A program made the translations under genes and the position numbers. From contig JBFIPU010000111.1 in NCBI GenBank assembly GCA_041609995.1, forward strand, positions 1 to 7,598: DNA of 7,598 nt, read 5' to 3'. The notes under the pieces were generated by a model. It worked only from the letters and a program-made list of their open reading frames with translations. It did no database searches and was not told where the DNA came from. The DNA comes from JABDOU01 sp041609995 (GTDB lineage: Bacteria > Actinomycetota > Acidimicrobiia > Spongiisociales > SHLN01). This document shows, one piece after another, positions 5,825-7,598 of this stretch (positions are counted from its first letter, which is position 1; every line of letters begins with the position of its first letter).

Positions 5825-6256
5825 GTGAGTATCACGTCTGACCAGGTATCGGGGCTGGCCGAGGCGGCGCTGGCCGCCCGTCCCAAGTCGTACGTGCCGT
5901 ATTCGGGATTCGAAACCGGCGCCGCCGTTCTCACCGAGGTCGGAACGATCCATGTCGGCGTGCTGGTCGAGAACCTGGTCTTCGGGCTGGCCATGTGCGC
6001 CGAGCGGGTGGCCCTCTTCTCTGCGATTGCCCAGCGGTCGGGCAAGCCGATCGCGCTGGCGGTTGCTGCCCCCGACACCGCCGGGCGGCGGACCTATCCG
6101 TGCGGGTCGTGCCTCCAGGTCGCCGTCGAATTCGGCGGCCCGGACATGGAGATCATCGCCGTCGATCCGGACACGGGCGATCCGGAAACGAGGACCATCG
6201 AAGAGCTGGCGCCGGGGATTCCCCACCGCAAGGACCCGGGCGCCGGACAGCTCTAA
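5825..6256 (+). CDS. cdd: Cytidine deaminase family protein
   Basis: 143 residues, the size of the small homotetrameric zinc cytidine deaminases, which convert cytidine and deoxycytidine to the uridines in pyrimidine salvage in the cytoplasm. The zinc site is complete: CAER at residues 58-61 (Cys58 ligand, Glu60 proton shuttle) and PCGSC at 92-96 (Cys93 and Cys96). The N-terminal YVPYSGF (23-29) is also typical. Two substrate motifs differ from the usual form. The family's N-V-E-N, whose first Asn and Glu hold the ribose, reads LVEN here (Leu47, Glu49), followed by LVFG rather than ASYG. The usual CRQ after the second cysteine pair reads CLQ (Leu97). The fold and deamination chemistry look secure; the substrate may not be plain cytidine. 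The C-terminal 25 residues or so, with a PDTGDPETRT stretch, look family-unspecific. The start is GTG, without a clear ribosome site. Confidence 0.86.
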   Translation: MSITSDQVSGLAEAALAARPKSYVPYSGFETGAAVLTEVGTIHVGVLVENLVFGLAMCAERVALFSAIAQRSGKPIALAVAAPDTAGRRTYPCGSCLQVAVEFGGPDMEIIAVDPDTGDPETRTIEELAPGIPHRKDPGAGQL

Positions 6257-6266
6257 GGGACCTCGA

Positions 6267-7394
6267 TCACGCCGAGCGCCGGCGGATCACCAGCAGTTGA
6301 TCGGCGGCCGATTCGGCGCCCCACACCTCACCTGGCCGGCCCAGGAGCTGGCGAACGTTGCCGGGGGTAGACGGCAGCGGGAAGGTGTGGAACGTCTCGG
6401 TGGCCGGGTCGAAACGGTGGATGGCGTTGCCGCCGAAATCGGTCACCCACACGATGTCGGTCTCGTCCACGTACACCGCATAGGCGGACGGCGAATCTCC
6501 TGGCAGTGGCCAGGTCTGCCAGGAGTCCGTGTCCGGGTCGTAGACGCTCAGCTGGCCCGAGTTCCACTCACTCACCCAAATCGAGCCTTTCGAATCGGAC
6601 CACACCCGGCGGGCGCCTTGGGACGGGGTGGGGGGATCGAGCACAGTGACCGAGCCATCAGGGCTGATGAGCCCCACGTAACTGCCGGCGAGCGACGCGA
6701 AGTAGATGGTCCCGAGCGGCGTGGCGGCGACGCCGTAGGGTCCGCGCCCGCGGGGCGCGTCGAAAACCGACATCTCTCCGCTGTCGGGGTCGAGCACACC
6801 GATGATGCCGTTCTGTCCGGTGAACCAAAGCTGCCCGCTTGCGTCGAAGGCGGCGGTGTTGAGGTTGGCGTCGGGCCGATCGGCCGGCAAGGGGAACGTC
6901 TCGACCGCGTCGGTTGCGGGGTCGACCCGCACGATGGCGTTCAATCCTCCGTCGGTGACCCACGCCGAACCATCGGGCCCCACGATGACGCCGTGGGGTC
7001 GGGAGCCGGTCCCGAGTGGGATGTGCCGGGTCTCGCCGGTGGTGGGATCCAACCAGCCCAGCTCGCCCGAGCCCTGCGCCGTATACCACACGCCCCCATC
7101 GGGGGCGGGGGCGACATCGTGGGGTCGGGAGCCCGCCGGAACCGGATAGGCCGCCACCTCGAGCTCCTCGACCGGGATCGGCTCGACCAATGTCGTGGTG
7201 GTCGCTTCGGTTGTGGCAGTCGTGGATGGCTGGGTGGTGGAGGTCGAAGCAGCCGTGGTCGATGTGACCGACGTGGACGGTACCGACGTGGACACCGTCG
7301 ATGCCGGATCCTCGGTGGCGGCATCCGTGCACGCCACCAGCACAAGTAGGAGAACCACCGACCACCAGGCAGAAACAGGTAAGCGTCTGATCAC
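6267..7394 (-). CDS. Lipoprotein with seven-bladed Vgb/SMP-30-like beta-propeller
   Basis: 375 residues from GTG 7392-7394. The frame stays open to 7556, but this GTG is chosen because it puts the signal peptide at the N-terminus: IRRLP, then a hydrophobic core, then the lipobox LVAC with Cys22 as the lipid anchor. Next come about 40 residues of Ser/Thr-rich linker with TST/TTT runs, perhaps a cell-wall spacer or glycosylated. From about residue 78, seven repeats follow, with cores such as PDGGVWYT, PDGSAWVTD, SGQLWFTG, KGSIWVSE and DIVWVTD and the 'DP.T.....FPLP' strand. These are the marks of the NHL/SMP-30/virginiamycin B lyase-like propellers. Vgb itself opens streptogramin B rings, but I cannot confirm its catalytic His/Glu residues here. 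The lipid anchor and long linker suggest a surface binding or sensing protein rather than a resistance enzyme. It converges on the deaminase gene with a 10-bp gap and no separate terminator. Confidence 0.85.
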   Translation of the reverse strand: MIRRLPVSAWWSVVLLLVLVACTDAATEDPASTVSTSVPSTSVTSTTAASTSTTQPSTTATTEATTTTLVEPIPVEELEVAAYPVPAGSRPHDVAPAPDGGVWYTAQGSGELGWLDPTTGETRHIPLGTGSRPHGVIVGPDGSAWVTDGGLNAIVRVDPATDAVETFPLPADRPDANLNTAAFDASGQLWFTGQNGIIGVLDPDSGEMSVFDAPRGRGPYGVAATPLGTIYFASLAGSYVGLISPDGSVTVLDPPTPSQGARRVWSDSKGSIWVSEWNSGQLSVYDPDTDSWQTWPLPGDSPSAYAVYVDETDIVWVTDFGGNAIHRFDPATETFHTFPLPSTPGNVRQLLGRPGEVWGAESAADQLLVIRRRSA

Positions 7395-7412
7395 CGAACG
7401 ATACCTGCCGGC

Positions 7413-7427
7413 GGTCTCTGCGAGACC
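7413..7427. repeat. Short perfect inverted repeat before the lipoprotein gene
   Basis: GGTCTC (7413-7418) and GAGACC (7422-7427) form a perfect 6-bp inverted repeat around TGC, 18 bases upstream of the lipoprotein GTG start. It could be a repressor half-site pair or a small hairpin in the leader. Confidence 0.4.
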
Positions 7428-7433
7428 TCGCGA

Positions 7434-7493
7434 CGGGGGACCATTGGGGAGTGGAAGCTCGACTTCGTCTCGCTGTCCTTCAATGGTCCCCTG
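7434..7493. repeat. Long inverted repeat in the lipoprotein upstream region
   Basis: GGGGACCATTG (7436-7446) and CAATGGTCCCC (7481-7491) are perfect 11-base inverted repeats, extended to 13 pairs by a G-T and a C-G pair (7434-7435 with 7492-7493). The 34-base spacer holds a smaller GAAG/CTTC hairpin (7453-7456 with 7462-7465). Eleven exact complementary bases at this spacing are unlikely by chance. It could be a leader structure, a looping operator, or a dispersed palindromic element. Confidence 0.6.
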
Positions 7494-7598
7494 GCTTTGC
7501 TGGGGGAAGGTACCGCTCCGGAGTGAGCTTGCGAGCGGAGGAGGGGTAGGGGGCAAAAGAACCGAGTACTTCGATGTGTGGTTCTGGGCTTTCTGCTC
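7494..7598. other. Right-edge intergenic sequence
   Basis: No supported gene. It contains CCGCTC/GAGCGG (7513-7518 with 7533-7538), the palindrome CTCCGGAG (7516-7523), a purine-rich run (GGAGGAGGGG, 7537-7546) and AGAACC/GGTTCT (7558-7563 with 7580-7585). A promoter for the lipoprotein gene and perhaps for a plus-strand gene beyond the edge should lie here, but I cannot point to one. Confidence 0.4.

Noticed and set aside
6257..6266. Bidirectional terminator between the converging deaminase and lipoprotein genes
   Set aside because: The gap is only 10 bases and has no stem. The small CGCCGGCG palindrome nearby lies inside the lipoprotein coding sequence and has no T-run.
5952..7349. 465-codon open frame on the plus strand through the deaminase and the lipoprotein region
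   Set aside because: It overlaps two well-supported genes in other frames and strands; its composition (Arg, Gly, Pro-rich) is typical of a GC-rich shadow frame.
7574..7598. Possible gene start at the right edge (ATG 7574 or GTG 7576, with GGAGGAGGGG upstream)
   Set aside because: Only about eight codons are visible, the purine-rich run is nearly 30 bases away, and both frames look plausible; it cannot be supported from this window.

Overview
This is a GC-rich stretch (mid-60s % G+C by eye) of what looks like ordinary chromosome from a free-living actinobacterium, possibly of the Acidimicrobiia kind. The reasons are the base composition, GC-rich third codon positions, GTG/TTG starts, several genes with no clear ribosome binding site, and the style of the WD40 protein. 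The assignment is soft: there is no rRNA or marker gene. I see no tRNA, CRISPR array, insertion sequence or phage gene.

Layout. 1-160 holds a strong rho-independent terminator and a second hairpin, both downstream of a small secreted-protein gene on the minus strand (160-471). 472-676 is a divergent promoter region. 677-3169 (+) encodes an 830-residue membrane-anchored protein of 16 WD40 repeats. It looks like the C-terminal half of the actinobacterial STAND-ATPase/WD40 architecture, without the ATPase. 3281-3570 (+) is a broken copy (one-base deletion, premature stops, lost 3' end) of the small four-helix membrane protein whose intact copy lies at 5340-5774 (+). Between the two copies, on the minus strand, sits an ATP-grasp ligase-like gene (3586-4992), preceded by a possible 71-residue small ORF (5021-5236). 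After the intact copy come a cytidine deaminase homologue with altered substrate-pocket motifs (5825-6256, +) and, converging on it with only 10 bp between, a lipoprotein with a seven-bladed Vgb/SMP-30-like propeller (6267-7394, -). The lipoprotein's upstream region (7395-7598) carries two clear inverted repeats.

The genes do not form one evident pathway. Three products are predicted at the cell surface or outside it (small secreted protein, WD40 protein, propeller lipoprotein) and one is an integral membrane protein. The ATP-grasp enzyme and the deaminase are cytoplasmic. I found no convincing new multi-gene system. The points most worth following are the stand-alone 16-repeat WD40 protein, the decayed paralogue flanking the ATP-grasp gene, the small ORFs upstream of that gene, and the inverted repeats before the lipoprotein gene.
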